From Maricaulis sp947259345 (GTDB lineage: Bacteria; Pseudomonadota; Alphaproteobacteria; Caulobacterales; Maricaulaceae): DNA of 64,000 nt. Positions 25,773-34,445 of this stretch are shown here, in pieces (the first letter of the stretch is position 1; each line of letters begins with the position of its first letter). The notes under the pieces are model-generated. The model worked only from the letters and a program-made list of their open reading frames with translations, did not search any database and had not been told where the DNA came from. The translations under genes and the position numbers were made by a program. The DNA lies in contig OZ244254.1 of the NCBI GenBank assembly GCA_965217205.1, forward strand, positions 2,294,001 to 2,358,000. The letters run 5' to 3'.

Positions 25773-26768
25773 ATGCTGCGTTTCCTGATCCCGACCCTTC
25801 TGGCCCTGCCCCTTCTTCTGACCACGACGAGCGGTCGCGCTGACGCGGCCGAGCTGTGCAATGAGACCAGCTATATCGTCGAGGCGGCCATCGCCTGGCC
25901 GGTCGAGGGCGGTGTCGCCATTGAAGGCTGGACCCGGCTTCGCCCCGGCGATTGCGCGACGGTCGCCGATGATGTCGATCTCGATGGCGACCAGCCGATT
26001 TTCTACTACGCCAAATCCTCCATCGCCTATCTCGGCGGCGTACGGGAATGGCGAGGCACGGTCCCGCTCTGCGTTGATGAGGCCGATTTCGAAGTCGTCG
26101 CCAATACCCGCTGCGCCTCGCTCGGCATGGCCTCGCGCGACTTTTTCATCCGCGAAGGCGAGGACCGCGAACGCACCGTCTTCGTTGAACCGGCGGATTT
26201 CGGAAACCGCGCCGCTGTCGCGGGCATACAACGCCTCCTGCAATCAGCCGGCTACCCGATCAATGGTGTAGATGGGCTGGACGGGCGTTCCACACGGCGC
26301 GCGATCACCCGTTTTCTCAGCGATGTCGAATTGTCGGGTCGTCCAGGTGATGAAGGGCTGATCGATGCGCTGGAAGCGCGTGCGCTGGAACGCAACGCGG
26401 CCAGTGGCATGACGGTCTGCAACGAAGCCGACGGGGATATCGCCGTCGCCATCGGTCACCAGGTCGGTTCGATCTGGCAATCGCGTGGCTGGTGGCGGAT
26501 CCATGCCGGTGAATGCGCCCGGGTCCTCGCGGCACGACTGGAAACAACCAACACGCTCTATTTTGCCGAACGGATCAATACATCCGGGCGACGCGGCTTG
26601 ATCCAGGGTGACGAAACCTTCTGCATCGCCCCGGCCCGTTTTGTTGCCGAGGGCCGCACCGATTGCGCCGAACGCGGCTACACCTCCGCTGATTTCCGGC
26701 GCATTCCGGCGCCCACCGATGGTGGCGTCCGGGTGACGCTGGGCGAGAGCGATTTCCGGAGGCCATGA
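25773..26768 (+). CDS. Secreted DUF1036 / peptidoglycan-binding-like / DUF1036 protein
   Basis: 331 residues, function unknown. Signal peptide about 1-26 (GRADAAE region). Two DUF1036 domains, about 29-127 and 213-312, flank a short peptidoglycan-binding-type segment (about 146-183: GIQRLLQSAGYPINGVDG, then GRSTRRAI). Each DUF1036 copy has four cysteines with almost identical spacing: C29, C61, C100, C114 and C216, C248, C284, C298, suggesting two disulfides per copy in an oxidising compartment. Hence a probable periplasmic cell-wall-associated protein. It lies 7 bases after engB and 1 base before the HAD gene, so it is embedded in the operon. Confidence 0.82.
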   Translation: MLRFLIPTLLALPLLLTTTSGRADAAELCNETSYIVEAAIAWPVEGGVAIEGWTRLRPGDCATVADDVDLDGDQPIFYYAKSSIAYLGGVREWRGTVPLCVDEADFEVVANTRCASLGMASRDFFIREGEDRERTVFVEPADFGNRAAVAGIQRLLQSAGYPINGVDGLDGRSTRRAITRFLSDVELSGRPGDEGLIDALEARALERNAASGMTVCNEADGDIAVAIGHQVGSIWQSRGWWRIHAGECARVLAARLETTNTLYFAERINTSGRRGLIQGDETFCIAPARFVAEGRTDCAERGYTSADFRRIPAPTDGGVRVTLGESDFRRP

Positions 26769-26769
26769 C

Positions 26770-27468
26770 ATGGCCGATCTGAGGCATATCACCCATTGGG
26801 TCTTCGACCTCGACAACACGCTCTACCCGTCCGACGCACCGATCATGACCCAGGTCGACCGGCGCATGACGGCGTATGTGGCACGGTTGCTCGACCTGCC
26901 GCACGACGAAGCCCGGAAAGTCCAGAAGGCCTACTGGCATGACTACGGCACGACGCTGAACGGGCTGATGGCGAATCATGCGGTGGATATGCGCGAATTC
27001 CTCGACTTCGTGCACGATGTCGATCCGACGGTGATCACGCCCCATCCCGAATTGGCATCGCGCATTGAGGCCTTGCCCGGCAAACGCCTAGTCTACACGA
27101 ATGGGTCGCTCAGCCATGCCGAGAACATTCTCGGCCATATGGGCCTGACCCATCTCTTTGACGATATCTTCGATGTCGAGGCCTCGGGCTTCCAGCCCAA
27201 GCCGCACCAGGCCGGCTTTGACAGCTTCGTCAGCAAGTTCGACCTGCCAGTCCCGGAGTCGATCTTCTTCGAGGACAGTGTCCGCAATCTGAAGACCGCG
27301 CACGCCATGGGCTTCACAACCGTCCTCGTCCGCGCCAAACATGGCCCGCGCGACGAGGAAAGCGCCGCGCCCGACGAACATCCCGACCATGTCCACCACG
27401 CCGTGGACTGCCTGCCGACCTTCCTGGGCACCATCCGCACTGCCGCAACACCGGACGATGACACATGA
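26770..27468 (+). CDS. HAD-family pyrimidine 5'-nucleotidase-like phosphatase
   Basis: 232-residue haloacid dehalogenase-type hydrolase. Motif I FDLDNTLYP at about 12-20 supplies the nucleophile Asp and the acid/base Asp; motif II TNGS near 110; motif III Lys in FQPKPHQ; motif IV FFEDSVRNL near 171-180. This is the subfamily annotated as pyrimidine 5'-nucleotidase (SDT1/YjjG-like), often found beside dapD in Alphaproteobacteria. Starts one base after the upstream stop; its stop overlaps the dapD start (ATGA). Confidence 0.88.
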   Translation: MADLRHITHWVFDLDNTLYPSDAPIMTQVDRRMTAYVARLLDLPHDEARKVQKAYWHDYGTTLNGLMANHAVDMREFLDFVHDVDPTVITPHPELASRIEALPGKRLVYTNGSLSHAENILGHMGLTHLFDDIFDVEASGFQPKPHQAGFDSFVSKFDLPVPESIFFEDSVRNLKTAHAMGFTTVLVRAKHGPRDEESAAPDEHPDHVHHAVDCLPTFLGTIRTAATPDDDT

Positions 27469-28292
27469 CCGACACCGCCCTCATCACCACGATCGAGACT
27501 GCCTGGGATAATCGCGACAGCGTCTCTGCGGAGACAACCGGCGAGGTTCGCGAGGCGGTTGAGACCGCGATCAATCTGCTCGACAGCGGCCAGGCGCGGG
27601 TTGCCTCGCGTGAGGGCAATGGCGACTGGGTCGTGCATCAATGGCTGAAGAAGGCCGTCCTGCTCGGCTTCCGTCTCAATCCGATGGGTCTGGTCGATGG
27701 CGGCGTCGCCGGCTCACAATGGTGGGACAAGGTCCCGTCCAAGTTCGAAGGCTGGGGCGAGGCCGAGTTCAAGGCCGCCGGTTTCCGCGCCGTGCCACCC
27801 TGCGCCGTGCGCCGCGGCTCCTTCATCGCGCCGGGTGCGGTCCTGATGCCGTCCTACGTCAATCTCGGCGCCTATGTCGATGAAGGCACGATGGTCGACA
27901 CCTGGTCGACGGTCGGCTCCTGCGCGCAGATCGGCAAAAATGTGCATATTTCCGGCGGTGTCGGCATAGGCGGCGTCCTGGAACCGCTCCAGGCCGGGCC
28001 GGTCATCATTGAGGATGATGTCTTCATCGGCGCCCGTTCAGAGGTCGCCGAAGGCGTGATCGTGCGCCAGGGCGCCGTGATCTCGATGGGCGTCTTCCTC
28101 GGCCAGTCGACCAAGATCGTCGACCGCACAACCGGCGAGATCACGCGCGGCGAGATCCCGTCCTATGCCGTGGTTGTCCCGGGCACCCTGCCCGACCCGC
28201 AGGGCGGACCGTCGCTGGCCTGCGCCGTCATCGTCAAGCGCGTCGATGCCCAGACCCGCTCGAAGACCGCCATCAACGACTTGCTGCGCTAA
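27465..28292 (+). CDS. dapD: 2,3,4,5-tetrahydropyridine-2,6-dicarboxylate N-succinyltransferase
   Basis: 275-residue cytoplasmic enzyme of the succinylase branch of lysine/meso-diaminopimelate synthesis: succinyl-CoA plus tetrahydrodipicolinate gives N-succinyl-2-amino-6-oxopimelate. The central part (about 125-230) is a left-handed beta-helix of hexapeptide repeats (GAYVDEGTMVDTWSTVGSCAQIGKNVHISGG segment split over several turns). Length is standard. ATGA overlap with the preceding phosphatase gene. The partner dapE lies about 2.7 kb downstream in the same direction. Its stop codon overlaps the stop of the convergent flavoprotein gene. Confidence 0.97.
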   Translation: MTDTALITTIETAWDNRDSVSAETTGEVREAVETAINLLDSGQARVASREGNGDWVVHQWLKKAVLLGFRLNPMGLVDGGVAGSQWWDKVPSKFEGWGEAEFKAAGFRAVPPCAVRRGSFIAPGAVLMPSYVNLGAYVDEGTMVDTWSTVGSCAQIGKNVHISGGVGIGGVLEPLQAGPVIIEDDVFIGARSEVAEGVIVRQGAVISMGVFLGQSTKIVDRTTGEITRGEIPSYAVVVPGTLPDPQGGPSLACAVIVKRVDAQTRSKTAINDLLR

Positions 28293-29506
28293 TCAGCCGC
28301 CAGCCAGGCCTCGATCCCGCGCGCGGCGGCGAGGCCGGTGGCGAAGCTGGCCTGCAGAAGATAGCCGCCGGTGGGCGCATCCCAGTCGAGCATTTCGCCG
28401 GCCGCGAAAACGCCAGGCATTGCATTCAGCATGAAGTGCGCGTCCACGGCCGTGCGGGCAATACCGCCCGCCGAGGATATGGCGCGATCCAGCCCGCGCT
28501 GGCCGGTCACTATCAGCGGCACGGCCTTGATCAGCGCGGCGAGCGCCTGCGGGTCGCGCGGCAGTTCCGGCACCGAATCCCGCAGGACCGAGATGGCCTG
28601 CGGGCCGAGCCCCGCCTTGCGCAGCGTATTGGTCAGGGACTGCCCCTTGCGGGCACGCCCCAGCCATTGCGCCAGATCGTCCCGGTCTCGATGCGGTTTG
28701 AGATCGAGGAACAGCGTCACCGCCTCCCCCGCTGCCAAGCCCTCGCGGATCGGCCCGGACAGGGCATAGACCGCCCCGCCTTCCAGCCCGTAGCGCGCGA
28801 TCATCGCCTCTCCAGCGACGCACTCATCGCCGAGTGTGAGGGCAATCGTCTTGAGCGGGGCGCCGGCAAAACGGTTTTTGGTAATCGGGCTCCAGGCCAT
28901 TTCAACGCCGCAATTGGAAGCCGAGAAGGGCACGGTTTCGACGCCTTTTTCTGCCAAGCGCTCCGCCCAGCTGCCATCCGAGCCCAGACGCGGCCAGCTG
29001 GCCCCGCCAAGGGCGAGCAAAACGGCATCCGGCTGAACGCATTTTGGCCCGTCCGGCGTGTCAAAAGCCAGCGCTCCGGCCTCGTCCCAGCCGGTCCAGT
29101 GATGGCGCACATGCAGGGTGACCCCCAATGCCTCGAGCCGGGCCCGCCAGGCCCGCAGCAGCGGCGAGGCTTTCATCGCTTCGGGGAAAACGCGTCCGGA
29201 CGAGCCGACGAAAGTCGCCTGGCCAAGGCCTTCGCACCAGGCTCGCAGTGCGGCCGGGTCGTGTTGCAGGATAACCGGCCCCAGCCAGTCACCCGCCTCG
29301 CGATATCGACCGAGAAACCCAGGCAGCGGCTCGGAATGGGTGAGGTTCAGCCCGCCCCGTCCGGCCATCAGGAATTTACGGCCCGGCGTTGGCATGCGCT
29401 CATAGACCTCGACTGTGTGGCCGATGGTGGCGAGGTGTTCGGCCGCGATCAGCCCGGACGGGCCGGCACCGATAATGGCGATGTGTTTGGGGGCAATGGA
29501 TGACAT
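28289..29506 (-). CDS. HI0933/BaiN-like NAD(P)/FAD-dependent oxidoreductase
   Basis: 405-residue flavoprotein. Dinucleotide-binding motif IIGAGPSGLIAAE at about 10-22, then AGRGGLNLTHSE near 48-59 and the C-terminal FAD motif AGEMLDWDAPTGGYLLQASFATG split near 370-395, all typical of the HI0933 (TIGR03862-type) family. Members are putative reductases with no settled substrate. Cytoplasmic. Convergent to dapD with a 4-base shared stop (CTAA), so it is not part of that operon. Confidence 0.9.
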   Translation of the reverse strand: MSSIAPKHIAIIGAGPSGLIAAEHLATIGHTVEVYERMPTPGRKFLMAGRGGLNLTHSEPLPGFLGRYREAGDWLGPVILQHDPAALRAWCEGLGQATFVGSSGRVFPEAMKASPLLRAWRARLEALGVTLHVRHHWTGWDEAGALAFDTPDGPKCVQPDAVLLALGGASWPRLGSDGSWAERLAEKGVETVPFSASNCGVEMAWSPITKNRFAGAPLKTIALTLGDECVAGEAMIARYGLEGGAVYALSGPIREGLAAGEAVTLFLDLKPHRDRDDLAQWLGRARKGQSLTNTLRKAGLGPQAISVLRDSVPELPRDPQALAALIKAVPLIVTGQRGLDRAISSAGGIARTAVDAHFMLNAMPGVFAAGEMLDWDAPTGGYLLQASFATGLAAARGIEAWLAAD

Positions 29507-29632
29507 GCCCCCTGTCTAGCGCGCGCCGCACCGATCCGCCATCACGCCGACATCGACGCTGCGCTGATCCGCCGCTACCGCTTTGCGGTCGAATCTGGTC
29601 ACATGGCACACACATCAATTGAGGGGCGCGCC

Positions 29633-29974
29633 ATGAGCGACGACATGACCAAGGACAAGCCGGCTGCCAAGGACCCGACCGCACCCTATGGCTCGGCCGA
29701 CAATCCGTCGGAATTCGACATCCTGCACCGCATGAGCTCGGACGAACCCTATTTCATCGTCCGGGGCGGCGATCCGCTGTCCGACGCCCTGGTCGAGCTG
29801 CACGCCTATATCGGGGCCGGCCAGTCGGGTGCCGCGCACGACACGCTGGAGCGCATCCTGGCACTGACCTCGCAGAAGCCACCGCGCCCGGTCGGCTCGC
29901 CGAAGTATCGCGAGACCTTCAAGATCTCGGTCTCGATGGAACGCTATCGCGAGACCCATGGTCGCTCGCACTAG
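29633..29974 (+). CDS. Small hypothetical protein
   Basis: 113 residues, not recognised. Begins with a charged disordered stretch (MSDDMTKDKPAAKDP), then a compact region PSEFDILHRMSSDEPYFIVRGGDPLSDALVELHAY that looks alpha/beta, and ends in a basic tail. No signal peptide or membrane segment. ATG 29633 is preferred over an earlier in-frame ATG because GAGGGGCG lies directly upstream. Seventeen bases before the next gene, an acetyltransferase, so probably co-transcribed. Confidence 0.65.
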   Translation: MSDDMTKDKPAAKDPTAPYGSADNPSEFDILHRMSSDEPYFIVRGGDPLSDALVELHAYIGAGQSGAAHDTLERILALTSQKPPRPVGSPKYRETFKISVSMERYRETHGRSH

Positions 29975-29991
29975 CCGCAACAGGATCGATC

Positions 29992-30468
29992 ATGGACCCG
30001 ACCATCCAGATCCGCCGTGGCCATGCGGCGGATCATGATGTTCTGGGCGAAATCATGTATGACGCGGTCCGCAAAGGGCCGAGCCGCTATACGCCAGAGC
30101 AACAGGCCGCGTGGGTGCCGGAACCGCGCAAGGGCGAGGACTGGGACAAGCGCCTGGCCAGCCAGACCATCATTGTCGCCGAGGCGGCCGGTCTGGCCGT
30201 CGGCTTCATGACGCTTGCGGCGCCCGACTATGTCGACTTCGCCTATATCCGGCCAGACTGGCAGGGCAAGGGCGTGTTCCGGACCTTGCATGACGCCGTC
30301 GAACAAGAAGCCCGCCGAACTGGCCAGACACGCCTGTACGTCCATGCCAGCCTGATGGCACAGCCAGCCTTCTCGGCGATGGGCTATTCAGTGATCGCGC
30401 CGGAAGAGGTCACGCTGCGAGGGGCCCAATTCAAGCGCTTCGAGATGGAAAAGTCGCTGACCGGCTAG
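29992..30468 (+). CDS. GNAT family N-acetyltransferase
   Basis: 158-residue acetyltransferase. The acetyl-CoA-binding motif A is seen as VDFAYIRPDWQGKGVFRTLHDAVEQEA (split: Q-G-K-G-V-F near residue 85-90), preceded by strand IIVAEAAGLAVGFMTL. Cytoplasmic; the substrate cannot be read from sequence. An AGGATCG site precedes the ATG. Its stop shares CTAG with the stop of the convergent cupin gene. Confidence 0.88.
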   Translation: MDPTIQIRRGHAADHDVLGEIMYDAVRKGPSRYTPEQQAAWVPEPRKGEDWDKRLASQTIIVAEAAGLAVGFMTLAAPDYVDFAYIRPDWQGKGVFRTLHDAVEQEARRTGQTRLYVHASLMAQPAFSAMGYSVIAPEEVTLRGAQFKRFEMEKSLTG

Positions 30469-30929
30469 ATCGGTGACCCATCCTTGCGCGTGAACACGCC
30501 GGGGCCGGAATAGCGGCCGGGACGGGCTTCCAGATCAATGTCGGGATAATGGGCGCCGTCCGCGTCCAGCCGAGAGCCGACAACCATGAAGACGCAATCC
30601 GCCTCCGACCGGTTGATCAGGCAATGCCCATTGGCCTCACCGGCGGGGAAACCGGCACAATCACCCGCCCCCATCGGCGTCTCGCCCTCATCCGTCACCA
30701 GCATGGCCTCGCCCTCGACCAGCCAGACAAATTCATCCTCATGCGTGTGCCAGTGACGCTGGGCCGACCAGGCGCCCGGCTTCAGGCGGACCAGATTGAC
30801 CCCGAATTGCGAAAGTCCGGCCGCATTGGTCAGACGGCGTACGACGCGGCCGTCCACAACGTCGGCAAACTCCGGCGGATAACCGGAACCGCCGGTTTCC
30901 GCGATATCAGCGAGCGAGAATTTCGGCAT
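30465..30929 (-). CDS. Cupin domain protein
   Basis: 154-residue single-domain cupin. Metal-binding motif 1 is HWHTHEDEFVWLVEG near residues 59-73 and motif 2 contains GEANGHCLIN near 97-106 with H102; the C-terminus has the DIDLEARPG segment seen in small cupins annotated as sugar- or mannose-6-phosphate-isomerase-like. AGGACG lies 6 bases before ATG 30929; a longer frame from 31016 is rejected as lacking any site. Divergent from dapE (50 bases) and convergent with the acetyltransferase gene. Confidence 0.87.
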   Translation of the reverse strand: MPKFSLADIAETGGSGYPPEFADVVDGRVVRRLTNAAGLSQFGVNLVRLKPGAWSAQRHWHTHEDEFVWLVEGEAMLVTDEGETPMGAGDCAGFPAGEANGHCLINRSEADCVFMVVGSRLDADGAHYPDIDLEARPGRYSGPGVFTRKDGSPI

Positions 30930-30979
30930 GGCTGCGTCCTTGATCTGGCTTGGTAGAGCGAACTGGCTATGTTTCCCAT

Positions 30980-32149
30980 ATGAGCACAACCGACGAACTC
31001 GCCAACCCATTGCCACTGGCCCAGGCCCTGATCCGGCGCCCGTCGATCACGCCGGCCGATGCCGGTGCGCTGGACGAGCTGCAAGCGGCGCTGGAGCAGC
31101 TGGGCTTTGCCTGCCGACGCTACCCGTTCGGCGAGGTCGACAATCTCTATGCGCGGCGTGGCAAGGCCTCGCCCTGCTTTCTGTTTGCCGGCCACACCGA
31201 TGTGGTGCCGCCGGGCGCGGAGGATGACTGGCAAAAGCCGCCCTTCGGCGCCGAAGCCGGTGAAGACGGCTTTCTGTGGGGACGCGGCGCCGCGGACATG
31301 AAGGGCGCGATCGCGGCCATGGTCGCTTCGGTCCGGCGTTATCTGGATGAAGCTGGCGAGCCGGACGGATCGATTACCTTCCTGATCACCGGCGATGAAG
31401 AGGGCCCGGCCATCAACGGCACCAAGGCCGTTCTCAAGGCCCTCGCCGATGAGGGTGAGACATTCGATCATTGCCTCGTGGGTGAGCCGACCAATCCGAA
31501 CGCGCTGGGCGACACGATCAAATCCGGTCGGCGCGGCTCGCTCAATTGCACCCTCACCGTCACCGGTCGCCAGGGCCATGTCGCCTATCCCGAGCGCGCG
31601 GAGAATCCGATCCCGCCCCTGCTCGACCTGCTCGGCCGCCTGCTGGCCCGCAAGCTGGATGACGGCGTCTCGCCCTTCCAGCCCTCCAATCTGGAAGTGA
31701 CCTCGGTGGACGTCGGCAATCCGACCACCAATGTCATTCCCGCAAGCGCCACCGCACGCTTCAATATCCGCTTCAACATCGCCCATAGCGGCGACGCCCT
31801 GAGCGAGTGGATCCGGGAGGAAGCGACGCTCGTCGACTTCAATTTCGATGGCCATATCGATGTCGATATTCATGTCACGGGAGAAGCCTTCCTGACCCCG
31901 GCCGGCCCCTTCACCACCCTGTTGCAGGACAGCGTGGAGGCGGAGACAGGACGTCGCCCGGCCCTGACCACGGGCGGCGGCACCAGTGATGCCCGCTTCA
32001 TCCAGCTCTATGCGCCTGTCGCCGAATTCGGCCTGGTCGGCGCGACCATGCACCAGGTCGATGAGCGCGTGGCGATCAGCGATATCGAGACCCTGACCCG
32101 GATCTATACCCGCATCCTGGACGGTTATTTCCGGAGCCCGCCCGCATGA
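30980..32149 (+). CDS. dapE: Succinyl-diaminopimelate desuccinylase
   Basis: 389-residue M20 zinc hydrolase that removes succinate from N-succinyl-LL-diaminopimelate in lysine and cell-wall precursor synthesis. Metal and catalytic residues: H72 and D74 in GHTDVVPPG, bridging D106 in ADMKG, catalytic and ligand glutamates E140/E141 in GDEEGPA, and a late histidine in ATMHQVDE. A lid dimerisation domain sits in the middle (about 185-295). ATG 30980 is the natural start; an upstream TTG would add ten unrelated residues. ATGA overlap with the next membrane-protein gene. Confidence 0.96.
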   Translation: MSTTDELANPLPLAQALIRRPSITPADAGALDELQAALEQLGFACRRYPFGEVDNLYARRGKASPCFLFAGHTDVVPPGAEDDWQKPPFGAEAGEDGFLWGRGAADMKGAIAAMVASVRRYLDEAGEPDGSITFLITGDEEGPAINGTKAVLKALADEGETFDHCLVGEPTNPNALGDTIKSGRRGSLNCTLTVTGRQGHVAYPERAENPIPPLLDLLGRLLARKLDDGVSPFQPSNLEVTSVDVGNPTTNVIPASATARFNIRFNIAHSGDALSEWIREEATLVDFNFDGHIDVDIHVTGEAFLTPAGPFTTLLQDSVEAETGRRPALTTGGGTSDARFIQLYAPVAEFGLVGATMHQVDERVAISDIETLTRIYTRILDGYFRSPPA

Positions 32150-32721
32150 TCCGGCTGATTGCAGAAGGCTGGCTGGGCATGCAGGGCGCTTTGCGTCTCC
32201 TGACCTTCCGCAAGGGCGGGGAGGCCTGTTTCAACGTCTCGATGGAGGGGTTCTGGCGCTCTTTCGGCGGCATGCTCTTCGCCCTGCCCCTGGTCATGCT
32301 GATTCATCTCGAGCGCAATTATCTGGGCGTGTCCGTCGACGCTGCGACCTATTTCTCGATCTTCTTCGCGACCTGGATCAGCTTTCCCATCGCCGCGGGC
32401 GTCGCGGTCACCATCGTCGGCGCCCAACACCGCTTCCTCCCCTGGGTGATCCTCCACAATTGGGGGGTGGTCTGGCTCTACTGCGTGATCGCGGCCATCT
32501 GGTCATTGCAGGTGATCGGGGTGATCAATGCCGAGCTCCGCGACTTCCTCTTCTTCCTGTATGGCTATCTTCGCATCCTTGTTCACTGGCGCATCGCCTA
32601 TGTGACGCTGGGCCTGCCGACAATCACCTCGGCCTTCACGGCTGCAGTACCCGCCCTGGTTTCTTTCATCGTTCTGGTTGGAATCAGTCAGGCACTCGCT
32701 GCGACGCCGGCAGGAAGCTAG
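32146..32721 (+). CDS. Hypothetical membrane protein downstream of dapE
   Basis: 191 residues with about four membrane helices: near 40-55, 65-95, 100-125 and 165-185. N-terminal GWLGMQGALRLLTFRKGG is amphipathic. No catalytic motif is recognised. Start overlaps the dapE stop (ATGA), so translational coupling is likely and it is the last gene of the dapE unit. Its stop overlaps the truA stop (CTAG). Confidence 0.8.
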   Translation: MIRLIAEGWLGMQGALRLLTFRKGGEACFNVSMEGFWRSFGGMLFALPLVMLIHLERNYLGVSVDAATYFSIFFATWISFPIAAGVAVTIVGAQHRFLPWVILHNWGVVWLYCVIAAIWSLQVIGVINAELRDFLFFLYGYLRILVHWRIAYVTLGLPTITSAFTAAVPALVSFIVLVGISQALAATPAGS

Positions 32722-33467
32722 CCCGCGTCGGAATAATCGACGGCAGTCAGATAGAGGCCATCCGCCGGAGCAACCGGGCCGCACCGGCTGCGGTCCGCCG
32801 CGTCCAGGGCCCGTTCGAAGTCCCGGGCCGACCACTTGCCGGTCCCGACCTCGACCAGGGAGCCGACCATGGACCGGACCTGGCGGTGCAGGAAGGAGCG
32901 GGCCGAACAGGTCAGCTGCACTTCTTCGCCATAGCGAGAGACCGAGACCGCATCAATCGTCTTCACCGGGCTCTCGGCCTGGCACTGGGAGTCCCGGAAT
33001 GTCGTGAAATCATGCTGACCGAGAAGGGCCTGGGCCGCGTGATGCATGGCCTCGGCGTCCAGCTTGCGTTTCACCCGCCAAACATGGCCCCTGTCCAGGG
33101 TTAGCGGCGCCCGGCGGTCAATCATGCGGTAAAGATAGTGCCGCTGGGTGGCGGAGAAACGGGCATGAAACGCCTCACTCACCGGCTCGACCTCGATCAC
33201 CGCGATCGGATCCGGCTTGAGATGAAAATTGATCGCGTCGCGGACCTTGTCGGTTGAGAGGTCCTTTGTGAGATCGAGGTGCGCGACCTGGGCCAGGGCA
33301 TGCACACCACTATCCGTCCGGCCGGCGCCATAGACGAGAACCGGCGCGCCATCGAGCCTCTCCGCTGCCCGCTCCAGGCTCTCCTGGACGGATGGCGCAT
33401 TGTCCTGACGCTGCCAGCCGGCATATGGCCGACCGTCATACTCGATGGTGATCTTGTAGCGCGGCAT
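32718..33467 (-). CDS. truA: tRNA pseudouridine synthase A
   Basis: 249-residue enzyme forming pseudouridine at positions 38-40 of the tRNA anticodon stem. Catalytic D52 lies in GAGRTDSGVHA (47-57); KITIEYDGRPYAGWQRQ at the N-terminus and SFLHRQVRSMVG near 205 are typical. Length is standard. Start ATG 33467 overlaps the fmt stop as TGATG, so truA follows fmt in one operon. Confidence 0.97.
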   Translation of the reverse strand: MPRYKITIEYDGRPYAGWQRQDNAPSVQESLERAAERLDGAPVLVYGAGRTDSGVHALAQVAHLDLTKDLSTDKVRDAINFHLKPDPIAVIEVEPVSEAFHARFSATQRHYLYRMIDRRAPLTLDRGHVWRVKRKLDAEAMHHAAQALLGQHDFTTFRDSQCQAESPVKTIDAVSVSRYGEEVQLTCSARSFLHRQVRSMVGSLVEVGTGKWSARDFERALDAADRSRCGPVAPADGLYLTAVDYSDAG

Positions 33468-34396
33468 CAGCCCAGCACCGTCCCGGCCGGAACATGATTG
33501 CCATTGAGGAAAGCCGCGGCATCCATGGCGCTCTTGCCCTCGCGCTGCAGTCGGGTCAACGACAACGCCCCCTCGCCGCACGCGACAGTCATGCCCTCCA
33601 GAACAGTCCCGGGCGCGCCGCCACCCTCGACGCTTTCGGCCATCAAGACCTTGGTCCGGACAGGCCCCTTCTCGGTCGGCAGCTCGAACCAGGCCCCCGG
33701 GAATGGTGAGAGGCCGCGGATATGGGCAGAGAGCTCGGTCGCGGGTCGCGTCCAATCGATCCGGGCCTCATTGGCAGAGATCTTTTTCGCGTAAGTGGCG
33801 CTTTCCTCGGACTGCGGCACGGCCTCCAGCGATCCGCGCTCCAGGGCCGACAGGGCACGCGGCCACATCAGGGCACCGGCATCGCGCAGCTTGTCATGCA
33901 GCGTGGCCGCGGTTTCGCTCGGCGCGATGCGGACTGTCTCCGAGAGCAGGATCGGCCCGGTGTCCAGACCGGCCTCCATCTGCTGAAGCTGCACGCCGGT
34001 CAAGTCATCACCCGCCATGATCGCGCGCTGGATCGGTGCCGCCCCGCGCCAACGGGGCAGTAGAGAGGCGTGCAGATTCAGACAGCCCAGGCGCGGTGCA
34101 TCCAGCGCGGCTTGCGGGAGAATCTGGCCATAGGCGACGACGGCGGCCAGATCGAGATCCAAGCTGGCAAAGTCTTCGATCACGTCCGGGTCGCGAAAGC
34201 TGTCCGGCGTCGAGACCGGGATACCCAGCACTTCGGCGAGTTGGTGGACCGGCGTCTTCTGCTCGGACTGGCCCCGCCCCCGGCGACGCGGCGGCTGGGT
34301 ATAGACCCGCGCGACCTCATGGCCGGCGGCAGCGATTTCAGCGAGAGAGCGCGCCGCGAAATCCGGCGTCCCCATGAAGGCAAGGCGTAAGGTCAT
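33467..34396 (-). CDS. fmt: Methionyl-tRNA formyltransferase
   Basis: 309-residue enzyme that formylates initiator Met-tRNA using 10-formyl-tetrahydrofolate. N-terminal Rossmann formyltransferase domain with LNLHASLLPRWRGAAPIQ (catalytic Asn-His-Asp environment) near 105-125, DTGPIL at about 145, and a C-terminal OB-like domain beginning near 205. Starts MTLRLAFMGTPDFA, the standard N-terminus. Precedes truA with a TGATG overlap. The usual partner def is 2.7 kb away on the same strand, with three unrelated genes between. Confidence 0.97.
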   Translation of the reverse strand: MTLRLAFMGTPDFAARSLAEIAAAGHEVARVYTQPPRRRGRGQSEQKTPVHQLAEVLGIPVSTPDSFRDPDVIEDFASLDLDLAAVVAYGQILPQAALDAPRLGCLNLHASLLPRWRGAAPIQRAIMAGDDLTGVQLQQMEAGLDTGPILLSETVRIAPSETAATLHDKLRDAGALMWPRALSALERGSLEAVPQSEESATYAKKISANEARIDWTRPATELSAHIRGLSPFPGAWFELPTEKGPVRTKVLMAESVEGGGAPGTVLEGMTVACGEGALSLTRLQREGKSAMDAAAFLNGNHVPAGTVLG

Positions 34397-34445
34397 GGCG
34401 CGGGTTTGAGCGCGAACAAGGCCCTGTCGTCAAGGCGGTTTGCGC

